The notes beneath the pieces are model-generated. The model worked only from the letters and a program-made list of their open reading frames with translations, did no database searches and had not been told where the DNA came from. Source: an uncultured Oscillospiraceae bacterium (GTDB lineage: Bacteria; Bacillota; Clostridia; Oscillospirales; Oscillospiraceae). From it: a stretch of 64,000 nucleotides of DNA. Each line of letters opens with the position of its first letter. Position 1 is the first letter of the stretch. Both the position numbers and the translations under genes were made by a program. The DNA lies in assembly GCA_910588045.1 (NCBI GenBank), contig CAJUPS010000001.1, positions 1 through 64,000 of the forward strand, written 5' to 3'. Positions 16,261-23,032 of the stretch are shown here, one piece after another.

Positions 16261-16525
16261 CCAGCAGCGAGGACACCAATTGGGAGAACCGGAGATCCAC
16301 GTCACCGGCTCGCCGGACCTTCGTGCGAATCTTTTCCAGCTCCCGGCGCTTGTCCAGGATTTCCGCATTCAGACGCTCCCAGTCCAACACCATCTGCTCC
16401 CGGCGCTCCTCCGTGTCCAGGACGTAGTTCTCCAGCTTCTGGGAGAAGTTTTCCCCCCGGTATCCCTCTATGTACCTCGCTACCTTGTCGGAAAGCCTCA
16501 CGCATTTCTGGTTTGTTTTTGCCAT
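16244..16525 (-). CDS. Small ribbon-helix-helix-like protein with coiled coil
   Basis: A 93-residue phage protein. Residues about 5-35 (CVRLSDKVARYIEGYRGENF) look like a short ribbon-helix-helix DNA-binding domain of a kind common in Firmicute phages and plasmids. A charged coiled coil spans about 38-75. The ATG at 16525 starts inside the rep gene in another frame, giving a 224-bp overlap. Its last codons and stop lie in the left direct repeat. It may be the regulator binding the TGTAWTACA palindromes, but that is only inference. Confidence 0.65.
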   Translation of the reverse strand: MAKTNQKCVRLSDKVARYIEGYRGENFSQKLENYVLDTEERREQMVLDWERLNAEILDKRRELEKIRTKVRRAGDVDLRFSQLVSSLLELMDA

Positions 16526-17489
16526 ATTGTTCCACCAACTTTCTGTATTTTGAATTGCTAGACCGCCGCTTCTGTATCTGCTCCATGAAGAACGGTGCAC
16601 CATAAATATCAATAGCTGCACCAATAGGATTTACCGCCATATCAAAGACAAAGTGATCCAACTTGCGGATATTATACTCCACTCCTGGCTTGACAAAAAG
16701 AGATATTCTTTCCACGCAGTCAATTAACTCCGCCCAATATGACTTCATGGGCCAGCGCCAACGGTTGCTATCAGTGCCGGGGTCATCTACATAGCGGACA
16801 TAGTTGACCAGGACCCCGCGAAACAGGGTCCCAATAGACTCTGAAACGGCAGCAAAGGCGAACTGGGAAGCTCGCTCCTTCCGAAGCTGGAGCTCTACAC
16901 GGACCCAGTGCTGCGTTTCCGGCAGGCCGCGCTCTGCCGCCTTGTCATAAATCCGAATTAAAACATCACTTTTATCACTCCCGTGTACTATCGAAGCACC
17001 TGGCCGCCCGTTTTTGAATCTCTTGTGAATATCCCATACGCGAAACTTACTGACAAAGTGCTGTATTTCGTCTTGCTTTTGCTCAATTTCATCTTGCTTT
17101 TGCTCATCAGAATCACGAAATATCTGCCGGATATTCAGTATCCCGGTATGGTCATCAAAAGCCACATCCAGACGAGTAATATGGAAACGGTCATCCTGGG
17201 AGAACAACTGAAAAAGGCCGACAAAATCACCGCTGCCATACTCTTCAAAGGAACGGCAGCCTTGGCCGGACATATCCAGGCAAATACCCATACCAGGATT
17301 GCCGTCATATAAGATAGAAATATTCCCAAAGTAAATGCCATTTCGGTAGCCATGTCTCCCCTTCTCCATAGGAGACCATGTAACCTCTTCCATATGAAGG
17401 AGCGTTACCCAGTACCAGGGGTCCTCCTCTTTGCAGGATACGGTCAGCCAATCGAACAGGATCACATTTTCGGAAATAGAGCTTTTCAT
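16302..17489 (-). CDS. Rep_trans-family replication initiation protein
   Basis: A 395-residue rolling-circle initiator like those of inoviruses and Tn916-type elements (PF02486). The family pattern is visible: FDWLTVS near residue 12, GYRNGIYFG and MGICLDMSGQGCRSFE, HITRLDVAFDD near 103, and IRIYDKAAERG with HWVRVELQLRKERA near 185. The catalytic tyrosine is probably Y182 of IRIYDK, by family analogy. EQKQDEI is duplicated near 129-142. The last about 75 residues overlap the small ribbon-helix-helix gene in another frame and look low-complexity, so the natural C-terminus may be nearer residue 320. Confidence 0.85.
   Translation of the reverse strand: MKSSISENVILFDWLTVSCKEEDPWYWVTLLHMEEVTWSPMEKGRHGYRNGIYFGNISILYDGNPGMGICLDMSGQGCRSFEEYGSGDFVGLFQLFSQDDRFHITRLDVAFDDHTGILNIRQIFRDSDEQKQDEIEQKQDEIQHFVSKFRVWDIHKRFKNGRPGASIVHGSDKSDVLIRIYDKAAERGLPETQHWVRVELQLRKERASQFAFAAVSESIGTLFRGVLVNYVRYVDDPGTDSNRWRWPMKSYWAELIDCVERISLFVKPGVEYNIRKLDHFVFDMAVNPIGAAIDIYGAPFFMEQIQKRRSSNSKYRKLVEQYGKNKPEMREAFRQGSEVHRGIPGGKLLPEAGELRPGHGGAPGADGVGLGASECGNPGQAPGAGKDSHEGPASR
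17068..17109 (-). repeat. Tandem 21-bp repeat inside rep
   Basis: Two in-frame copies of a 21-bp unit encode the duplicated EQKQDEI. They add seven residues without a frameshift, which is consistent with recent slippage. Confidence 0.8.
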
Positions 17490-17566
17490 AACTTTTCTAC
17501 CCCTGTCATGTAGGTAGTACCCCCCTGTTAGCCCGGGGGGGTTGGGGAAAGCCGCAACTTTCCCCG

Positions 17567-17630
17567 TGTATTACAACACCCGCAGCAGCAGGCGCAGATC
17601 AACGCCGCTGCGCTGGCAGGTTGTATTACA
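17567..17630. promoter_or_regulatory. Two TGTATTACA sites downstream of the 50-aa gene
   Basis: TGTATTACA is at 17567-17575 and 17622-17630, each a near-palindrome TGTA-T-TACA. Between them, GCAGCAGGCG and CGCCGCTGC can form a bulged hairpin. The second site overlaps the stop of the 50-residue gene. They belong to the prophage-specific set described at 17885-18010. Confidence 0.6.
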
Positions 17631-17778
17631 AGATACCGGCTAAACTATAGAGCCAGTTGTCAAAACCACGCTCGGCTATATCGGCAAGCTCTTCATCGCT
17701 CATAGTGATTTCGGCCACAGATTTTGTAGGATCATACCAGACCTGGAACACATCATCCCACGCAAGATTGTCATACAT
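17626..17778 (-). CDS. Tiny acidic prophage protein (50 aa)
   Basis: A 50-residue frame, MYDNLAWDDVFQVWYDP at the N-terminus and NWLYSLAGIL at the C-terminus, begins at ATG 17778 after AAAAGGAGA. It lies between the Zot gene and rep, on the same strand. It is acidic and lacks a membrane helix. No family is recognised. A good ribosome site and its position support it as real. It could be a single-stranded DNA binder or regulator by position only. Confidence 0.6.
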   Translation of the reverse strand: MYDNLAWDDVFQVWYDPTKSVAEITMSDEELADIAERGFDNWLYSLAGIL

Positions 17779-17884
17779 TTTTGAATATCTCCTTTTCACA
17801 AATCAACAAATTGCATCCCGGCATCAGAGGGGCCCCGCCGCGGCTGAAGCCTTGGCGGCGGGGTCCCCCCTGCTGCCGTGCCCT

Positions 17885-18010
17885 TGTATTACACGAAGAT
17901 CTCCAGGTGGGAAACCAGGACAACCAATTTGTAATACAAATATCTCCGGAGAAAAGTGTATTACATGGAGATCTCCTGGAGGAAGCCAGGAAGATCTCAC
18001 TTGTAATACA
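17885..18010. promoter_or_regulatory. Paired TGTAWTACA palindromes with 36-nt spacing
   Basis: This is the main content of the 391-bp gene-free stretch 17,779-18,169. TGTATTACA (17885-17893) and TGTAATACA (17930-17938) are 36 bases apart. TGTATTACA (17957-17965) and TGTAATACA (18002-18010) are also 36 bases apart. Inside the second pair GAGATCTCCTGG and CCAGGAAGATCTC form a further stem, so the whole can fold as one long hairpin. A third such pair is at 22641-22694. Candidate roles are Rep iterons, operators or packaging signal. Confidence 0.65.
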
Positions 18011-18169
18011 GAGCAAATCGGAGGCTTGGCGCAGGGGCGCAAGGCAGTCAAAGTGGTGTGGTGGCGGTGACAAAGACAGGTGCCACATACACCAAGATTT
18101 CGGTTTACCTACCCCCTACCGGCTATCGGGGGAGCAGACATGCTACGCATTTCCACGCTTGAGCCCCTG

Positions 18170-19072
18170 CTACTGATGTCGCTGCCGTCTGAGCTTCAGC
18201 CAGCGTTTGGAGGGCTTGGCCACACCATCCATGTTGCTCTGCTGGGTGTTCTGCTGGAGCTTCAGAATCTCCTCCTCTGACATCATGTCGCCCTCCTTCA
18301 TGGCCTTCTTCAGATTGCCAACACAGGCCAACGTATTATAGGCGGCATAATCCTTGTCCCGGACAAACCAGCAGCTGCGCCCTCGGGGAGTAATCAGCTG
18401 ACTGTTGGCAGCGTTTTCAAGGTCCCAGGCATCATACATATACAGCCGCTGGAACCGCCAGAGCTTGTCACACTCCACCACATAGCTCGTCACCTGCCGG
18501 AGCAGCGCATCCACGTGGCCGAACCGCTGGGCGGTGTAGTACAGGGATATGTAGTAGTGGCGGCAAGTCAGGATGGTATTGAGGAACAAGGGGTCAATAT
18601 TGGTCTTGAAGTTCCGGCTGTTCATCTGGACGCTGAACTCGTCCCCCAGTACCAGCGTCACAGTCAGGGTTCCGTGCTCATCGTCATACTCCTTGTTCCG
18701 TTCCGCAGCAAGGACGATCTGCTCCAGGCTGACAAAATCCTCATAGGGAATGGACAAGGCCACGTTGGAGATCACCTTGATCCGCTGGGTAACCAGCCTC
18801 TTGCGCCGCGGACACCAGACCAGTTTTCCATTGAACTGCTGGTAGCTGCTGACCACCTTATGGACTGCGGAAAGAGTCTTGCCCTTGCCGAAGAGGCCGG
18901 TATAGGCCACCAGCTCCCCGGACCCGCAGCGGTCATATTCATGGTGGCGGAAATGGTCCCGCAAATCCAGCACACCGAAGCGGATCAGCGACACAGGATG
19001 AAACAGGGCGCAGCGCAGGGTTGGAAACATCGCCAGACCAAAGGCCAGGGCAATCAGGATAATAGCGCCCAT
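18170..19072 (-). CDS. Zot-type inovirus assembly ATPase
   Basis: A 300-residue morphogenesis protein of the Zot/pI family, which powers extrusion of filamentous phage at the inner membrane. An N-terminal membrane helix spans about 2-20. Walker A is GLFGKGKT at 59-66 and Walker B is TLVLGDE at 139-145. The arginine-rich C-terminus is soluble. Although the family is named after zonula occludens toxin, it is an ATPase here. The ATG overlaps the stop of the 59-residue gene (TGATG) with AGGAGG just upstream, so translation is coupled. Confidence 0.9.
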   Translation of the reverse strand: MGAIILIALAFGLAMFPTLRCALFHPVSLIRFGVLDLRDHFRHHEYDRCGSGELVAYTGLFGKGKTLSAVHKVVSSYQQFNGKLVWCPRRKRLVTQRIKVISNVALSIPYEDFVSLEQIVLAAERNKEYDDEHGTLTVTLVLGDEFSVQMNSRNFKTNIDPLFLNTILTCRHYYISLYYTAQRFGHVDALLRQVTSYVVECDKLWRFQRLYMYDAWDLENAANSQLITPRGRSCWFVRDKDYAAYNTLACVGNLKKAMKEGDMMSEEEILKLQQNTQQSNMDGVAKPSKRWLKLRRQRHQ

Positions 19073-19251
19073 CAGAACCTCCTAAAATCCATGATGACTT
19101 CCGCCAGACGGCCTATTACCCGGAACACGCCGGAGACCAGGGCGACACTGACAAACACGGACAGCAGATACGGTATCAGCTCCGCAAGGTTGTCCGGCGG
19201 AATCATGTCCATCCAGACCACAGTAAAGAACTCGGAAACTACTTCAGCCAT
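19072..19251 (-). CDS. Tiny membrane protein, minor-coat candidate (59 aa)
   Basis: A 59-residue frame from ATG 19251, with GGAGGG upstream, to a TGA that overlaps the Zot start. One long hydrophobic segment spans about 23-44 (LIPYLLSVFVSVALVSGVF), followed by a basic tail. In filamentous phages the slot just before pI/Zot usually holds a minor coat protein of the pVI type. It overlaps the upstream 220-residue gene by 13 bases. Assignment rests on size, position and topology, not similarity. Confidence 0.65.
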   Translation of the reverse strand: MAEVVSEFFTVVWMDMIPPDNLAELIPYLLSVFVSVALVSGVFRVIGRLAEVIMDFRRF

Positions 19252-19901
19252 GAAAATCCCTCCTTTAACATCCTGGCACAGGCTGCCACAAACGCACTGA
19301 GAAGCAGGAGCAGCAGCAACCCCTCGGTAACGGTGTAATCCTGGAATGAGGTCGTCATGAGCGGACGGTCCAGCGCCTGCCGGATTTCATCTACGGTCTG
19401 CTGGATACCGTCCACGTCATCCGTCATGCCCTCCTCGCCGGTGAGCGCATCCAGCAGATCGACCAGAAGGAGTGCGGTATCTATAACAGGTTCACCGGTC
19501 ACCGGTTCAGCTGCCGCCACCGGTTCCATGGCCGGAGTAGTACCAGGAGAAAAAAGCTCGCCGTCCGCAGTGCGCAGGTTCCCGTCTTCATCCACATAGC
19601 TGCCAACAGAGCGGGGATCATAGACCACGCCCTCTTGCGGAAACTCTCCCACATAGGTGCCGACAGAATAGCGGTCTGACGGATCCGGAATCTGCTCCCG
19701 CTCGGTCCGGGCCTCCTCGGCCTGCCGGGCCTCCTCCTCGGCAGCAAGCCGGGCGGCTTCTTCCTCCGCTCCCAGCTGGAATATGTAAGCCTCAAAACCG
19801 GCAAACCATGCGTCAAAGGCCGCCTGGTACTCCTCGTTGCTGCTGTATGCAGCGCCATCCGGCGGGGCTATCCCGTAACCCTCTAAATAATCTTCAGTCA
19901 T
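19239..19901 (-). CDS. Coiled-coil protein with C-terminal membrane helix
   Basis: A 220-residue prophage protein with a tyrosine-rich acidic N-terminus, an Ala/Glu coiled coil about 44-68, a Pro/Gly-rich middle, and a single C-terminal helix about 193-210 followed by KEGFSWLK. There is no signal peptide at the N-terminus. Position between the tiny coat candidates suggests a virion or assembly protein. It starts at ATG 19901, inside the 3' end of the 53-residue gene, and overlaps the 59-residue gene by 13 bases. Confidence 0.65.
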   Translation of the reverse strand: MTEDYLEGYGIAPPDGAAYSSNEEYQAAFDAWFAGFEAYIFQLGAEEEAARLAAEEEARQAEEARTEREQIPDPSDRYSVGTYVGEFPQEGVVYDPRSVGSYVDEDGNLRTADGELFSPGTTPAMEPVAAAEPVTGEPVIDTALLLVDLLDALTGEEGMTDDVDGIQQTVDEIRQALDRPLMTTSFQDYTVTEGLLLLLLLSAFVAACARMLKEGFSWLK

Positions 19902-20055
19902 CCAACAACACCTTCCCTATAAACCAGGCTACAATAGCTGCCACAATATCGAATAAAAACACCTGCCACATGGAAAACGTAAAGCCGTAGATTGTAAATT
20001 CCACAGAGAAGAGGTCCACGATCCAGGAAAGCAGCGCACTTAAATCAGAGATCAT
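19894..20055 (-). CDS. Tiny hydrophobic protein, coat candidate (53 aa)
   Basis: A 53-residue frame from ATG 20055 preceded by AAGGAGGTGA, the best ribosome site in the phage. The N-terminal segment is amphipathic (SDLSALLSWIVDLF). A central hydrophobic helix spans about 27-48 (WQVFLFDIVAAIVAWFIG), with a lysine after it. Major coat proteins of inoviruses have such an amphipathic-plus-membrane layout. It sits directly after the adhesin and overlaps the next gene by 8 bases. A coat role is inferred. Confidence 0.65.
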   Translation of the reverse strand: MISDLSALLSWIVDLFSVEFTIYGFTFSMWQVFLFDIVAAIVAWFIGKVLLDD

Positions 20056-20059
20056 CCCC

Positions 20060-22099
20060 TCACCTCCTTAATGCCTTGATAATGCCGACAAAGACAACGG
20101 CAGCGATCCCGAAAGTAAGAAGCAGCATAACCTCTGGCGGCAAAAATGGGAAAATTGCCGTCAAAAAACCAAGAAATCCCTCAAAGAGCTTGGGAATCTC
20201 GGTGAAAAAGGACATAATAGCGGCCACTACGTCCGCCAGCTTCCCCAGCAACATATTAGCCAGGGAGACCAGCCCATCCAGAAGGCCGCCAACGACGGAG
20301 CCTATCAGATCGTCGATCCGGTCCCAGATCGACTTGTCACCATCGCCGCTGCTCCCCCCTCCCCCACCGGAACCGGGCGGGCCGGAGCCGTTTGCATCCT
20401 TGTACTCCTCCCCGCAGACGGAGCAGCGGTAAATCGTGAAGCCCTGGGTAAGGACGTTGCCTTCTTCATCATAGGTGGTCTGGACGGACTGCTTGACCTC
20501 CCAGGTATGGCCCAGTTTGGGCAGCGTCTCCTTTTTGGTGCTGCCGCACTTGGCGCAGGAATACTCCACAGAACCGGCCAGGATGCAGGTCGCCTCCGTC
20601 CGGTTCCCCTCCTTCCACTCGTGGGTGCAGGTGGACGGGTCCTCCAACGGCTTGCTGGGCCGCTCTGGCTTGGCATCTACATCCACGTCCGGGGAATCAC
20701 CGACCGGAGAGAATTTGTAGCCTAGGACATTAACGGTGGTATCACCGTTATGGACCATGGCGGTGACATCTACCCAATTACTGCCATCGTAGAGTTGGGG
20801 CTGGGCGGCGGTACGGTCATCATGCAGCGGGATATACAGAAAACCAATGGTGGGGTTGGAGGGGCGGACGCCACCAATCCGGCAGTTGGTGACCTTAGTA
20901 TTGTGCTGGACATAGATGGTATTGTCGACCAGACTGTCCGGGTGGGCCAGGACCTTATTGGTATCGTAAGGAGCGTTGGGCGGGGTGTAGGCGCTGGTAG
21001 AGGACAGGCTGCCGGTGGTGACCCGGAGCTCGTCCAGGTAGACGGTGCCGGTAGACTTTATGTAGAACTTGTCAGCGGTGGGCTTGGTGAAGGGGCCGGA
21101 ACCGACCAGATCGCCGTTGACAAAATAGTAAAGATTGCCGTTGGCTAGAGTGATTCGCATGGAGACCCATTGGTTTTTGTAGCTGTCGTAGAAGAAATCA
21201 GCCAGGACGTATTGGGAGGGTGACCAGCGGTATTCCTTTTCTGTATAATGACGATAAACAAATCTCGCTGCAGACCCTTGATTTGCAACCGTCGTTCCTC
21301 CAATATTAGGAGAAAAATTATTCAGTGCATAATTACAACACAAATCGGAATATACATTGGAGAAATAAAATTGAGGTATTACGCTATCATACACCATCCA
21401 ACCATATGACTTAACATATGTACTTTCCCCAACAAATCCAGCTTCCATATATGATGATGGAGGATTCATACAAGATTTATAACTCGTAGAAAAATCAGGC
21501 AAGGTAGAAAATTTAGAATAATGACCATTACCGTAAAGATTACCTGGCAAACTCTTCAAATAATTTAGCTGATAATATTGATCCTTTACAAACGTATAAG
21601 ATGGTGCTGTAGAACAAACAGATGACTGATAACCATTATCAGAATAAATATCCTTTCCTTTCCAACTTCTAGAAGTCACTACCTCCTGAAAAACATTCGT
21701 ATCCCCGAAATAAATCCCCAGCTTGGAAATATCATTAAAGTACACCCGGAAATCAAAAGACAGACTGTCATAGCCGGGCAGCCCCGGGATCGTCACGCCT
21801 GCGGCAGAGCCATTGGGCAACGACACAGCTTTCCCAAAGGCCCCACTGTCCACGTAAGTAGTGGACCGGTTCTGGGAGTAGAAATCCCGGTTATAGTCTG
21901 CAATATCTACCTCCCCTACAAAAACAGAACAAGTGAAATTGACGTTGTCATGCTTCATGAAACCGGGATTTATGTCTTTGAAAGCAAAAACTACAGCGGC
22001 TGGATTTTCGGTGATGAAAAAAGCCAGTATTGGACACAGTGCTTGACCCCAAAGGAAAAGAACCGATTCTATAATCCTATTCTGCAAAACAAAACACAC
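20060..22099 (-). CDS. pIII-like adsorption protein, 5' end rearranged
   Basis: A 679-residue open frame. Residues about 70-370 resemble a LamG/concanavalin-like jelly roll (DSLSFDFRVYFND; NGNLYYFVNGDLVGSG). The stretch about 130-286 is encoded by unusually AT-rich DNA. A cysteine-rich segment with CAKCG and CSVCGEEY lies about 495-563. A glycine-rich linker lies about 570-590, and the C-terminal hydrophobic anchor is about 655-676. Linker plus anchor is the layout of filamentous-phage adsorption proteins. The first about 66 residues are antisense to a NERD-domain gene and contain no signal peptide, so the true 5' end seems lost; no ribosome site precedes any start. Confidence 0.7.
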   Translation of the reverse strand: MCFVLQNRIIESVLFLWGQALCPILAFFITENPAAVVFAFKDINPGFMKHDNVNFTCSVFVGEVDIADYNRDFYSQNRSTTYVDSGAFGKAVSLPNGSAAGVTIPGLPGYDSLSFDFRVYFNDISKLGIYFGDTNVFQEVVTSRSWKGKDIYSDNGYQSSVCSTAPSYTFVKDQYYQLNYLKSLPGNLYGNGHYSKFSTLPDFSTSYKSCMNPPSSYMEAGFVGESTYVKSYGWMVYDSVIPQFYFSNVYSDLCCNYALNNFSPNIGGTTVANQGSAARFVYRHYTEKEYRWSPSQYVLADFFYDSYKNQWVSMRITLANGNLYYFVNGDLVGSGPFTKPTADKFYIKSTGTVYLDELRVTTGSLSSTSAYTPPNAPYDTNKVLAHPDSLVDNTIYVQHNTKVTNCRIGGVRPSNPTIGFLYIPLHDDRTAAQPQLYDGSNWVDVTAMVHNGDTTVNVLGYKFSPVGDSPDVDVDAKPERPSKPLEDPSTCTHEWKEGNRTEATCILAGSVEYSCAKCGSTKKETLPKLGHTWEVKQSVQTTYDEEGNVLTQGFTIYRCSVCGEEYKDANGSGPPGSGGGGGSSGDGDKSIWDRIDDLIGSVVGGLLDGLVSLANMLLGKLADVVAAIMSFFTEIPKLFEGFLGFLTAIFPFLPPEVMLLLTFGIAAVVFVGIIKALRR

Positions 22100-22582
22100 A
22101 TTATAGCCCTAAGACAATACCTGGAACTTCCAACAGAAGAAAATATGATTTCATACATCGTTTTCAGTCAGCGGTGCGAACTAAAAAAGGTCTGCAAACG
22201 ATCTGAAAACGCCATCATCGTACAGCGGCCTCAAATGCTGAAGTCACTTCGTCAGGAAATTGCAAAATGCCCCACTGTCTTTACTCAAAAACAAATTGAT
22301 CTGATGTATGAGGATCTTCTTGGACTGACCACAGTTACTGCCGCAGAGAAAGCCCAACATATCCAACACATACAAGAGCATAAATCTCCCCATAAGAGCC
22401 AGCAAAAAACTCCGCCACCTCCTGCGGTAAAGGAACCAGAGCCAAAAACAACAGCTATTCTCTGCCCGAAATGCGGCGCACCTATGATTCTGCGAACTGC
22501 TTCCAAAGGCAAAAATCAAGGCAGCAAATTTTATGGATGCTCTCAATACCCAAAATGCAAAAGCATCATCAATATTCAATAA
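21902..22582 (+). pseudogene. NERD-domain / topoisomerase zinc-finger gene, 5'-truncated
   Basis: The frame reads NIYLPYKNRTSEIDVV and then MLHETGIYVFESKNYSGW, the second half of a nuclease-related (NERD) domain. The first half of the domain and any start codon are missing. The C-terminus has a topoisomerase-type zinc finger (CPKCGAPM to CSQYPKC). The first ATG (21950) lies inside the domain. The gene is AT-rich and opposes the phage genes. The breakpoint near 21,900 coincides with the loss of the adhesin's 5' end. NERD proteins are suspected DNA-processing or defence-related factors. Confidence 0.75.
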
Positions 22583-22586
22583 TAAG

Positions 22587-22615
22587 AGGAGGCCCCGGAC
22601 AGACCGGGGCCTCCT
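22587..22615 (+). terminator. Hairpin after the NERD gene
   Basis: A perfect 12-bp stem, AGGAGGCCCCGG and complement, has a 5-nt loop and lies 5 bases after the stop. There is no T-run. Confidence 0.6.
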
Positions 22616-22640
22616 CCCTGTTCAGAGGCAGGATTGCCGT

Positions 22641-22694
22641 TGCATTACAAAACGTCTTCCGCAGCGGACGATCTCCCGAGAGGCTTGTAATACA
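22641..22694. promoter_or_regulatory. Third TGTAWTACA pair near the right prophage end
   Basis: TGCATTACA (22641-22649), one base off the consensus, and TGTAATACA (22686-22694) are separated by 36 bases, exactly as in the pairs at 17,885 and 17,957. The second site abuts the inverted attachment arm at 22694. Confidence 0.6.
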
Positions 22695-22827
22695 ATTAAA
22701 CAAAATATCGGTTGTTGTTGCAAAACGCTCCAGGCCGGAAGCTAGGTTCCACTTTCTAGTGGTACAGCTTCCGGCCTGGTTATATCAAGGTTGTTTCGCA
22801 ACAAAACCTAGGTTATTTTGTTTAATT
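22694..22827. other. Folded attachment-site / hairpin region at the right prophage end
   Basis: It lies in the 450-bp gene-free stretch 22,583-23,032. Arms AATTAAACAAAAT (22694-22706) and ATTTTGTTTAATT (22815-22827) are the same as the dif-like palindrome but lie 108 bases apart. Between them are TTGTTGC (22715-22721) with GCAACAA (22798-22804), and a perfect 14-bp stem CCAGGCCGGAAGCT (22730-22743) with its complement (22766-22779). As single-stranded phage DNA this would fold into a branched hairpin whose base is a duplex half-site. An origin or packaging signal is an alternative reading. Confidence 0.6.
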
Positions 22828-22963
22828 GCGTATGCCGATCAACCCCGTCCCTCCTCTCTGTCAGGATACGCTTCCCGGACCAGACGGCGCACAGCTGTCA
22901 GCCGGTCGGCCCTCCGGGAAATCTTACTTGCATTATACCACGCCTGTCAAGCGTCCATCAGCT
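22813..22963. repeat. Right direct repeat of the prophage (151 bp)
   Basis: The partner of 16110-16260, with nine substitutions and no gaps. It retains the extended -10 box (22932-22940, minus strand) and the LMDA-stop codons that end the small phage gene. Here those codons have no gene upstream of them. Confidence 0.95.
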
Positions 22964-22997
22964 AAAGCGCGGAGCGCCGCTTGTCCCCCAATAAAAC

Positions 22998-23028
22998 AAA
23001 AAGGCAGCCCGATCCTGGCTGCCTTTTT
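22998..23028. terminator. Terminator of the VTC-like gene
   Basis: A perfect 12-bp stem, AAAAAGGCAGCC (22998-23009) and complement (23017-23028), with T-runs on both strands. It marks the host side of the prophage junction. Confidence 0.85.
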
Positions 23029-23032
23029 GAGA

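Larger units (their letters stand above)
16110..22963. mobile_element. Inovirus (filamentous phage) prophage
   Basis: A 6,703-bp unit lies between 151-bp direct repeats, the genome size usual for inoviruses. All phage genes read leftward: adhesin, three tiny proteins, a coiled-coil/membrane protein, Zot-type ATPase, Rep_trans initiator and a small ribbon-helix-helix-like protein. The Zot plus Rep_trans plus tiny membrane proteins plus glycine-linker adhesin set is diagnostic of the group. Integration uses a site next to a Xer-like recombinase. A NERD-domain gene remnant points the other way. A head-to-head truncation at about 21,900 raises doubt that it is still productive. Base composition is patchy and more AT-rich than the surroundings. 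Confidence 0.88.

Noticed and set aside
17885..18010. Evenly spaced short repeats resembling a CRISPR array
   Set aside because: The repeated unit is only 9 bp, alternates orientation, and the 36-nt intervals contain internal hairpins rather than unrelated spacers; no cas genes are present.
18170..19072. Zot-like protein as a toxin
   Set aside because: The family name comes from one cholera protein. The Walker motifs, N-terminal helix and phage context indicate an assembly ATPase; no toxin domain is seen.
22471..22965. Open frames over the right attachment region (plus strand)
   Set aside because: They cross a terminator, the inverted attachment arms and the direct repeat, lack ribosome sites, and have no recognisable sequence.
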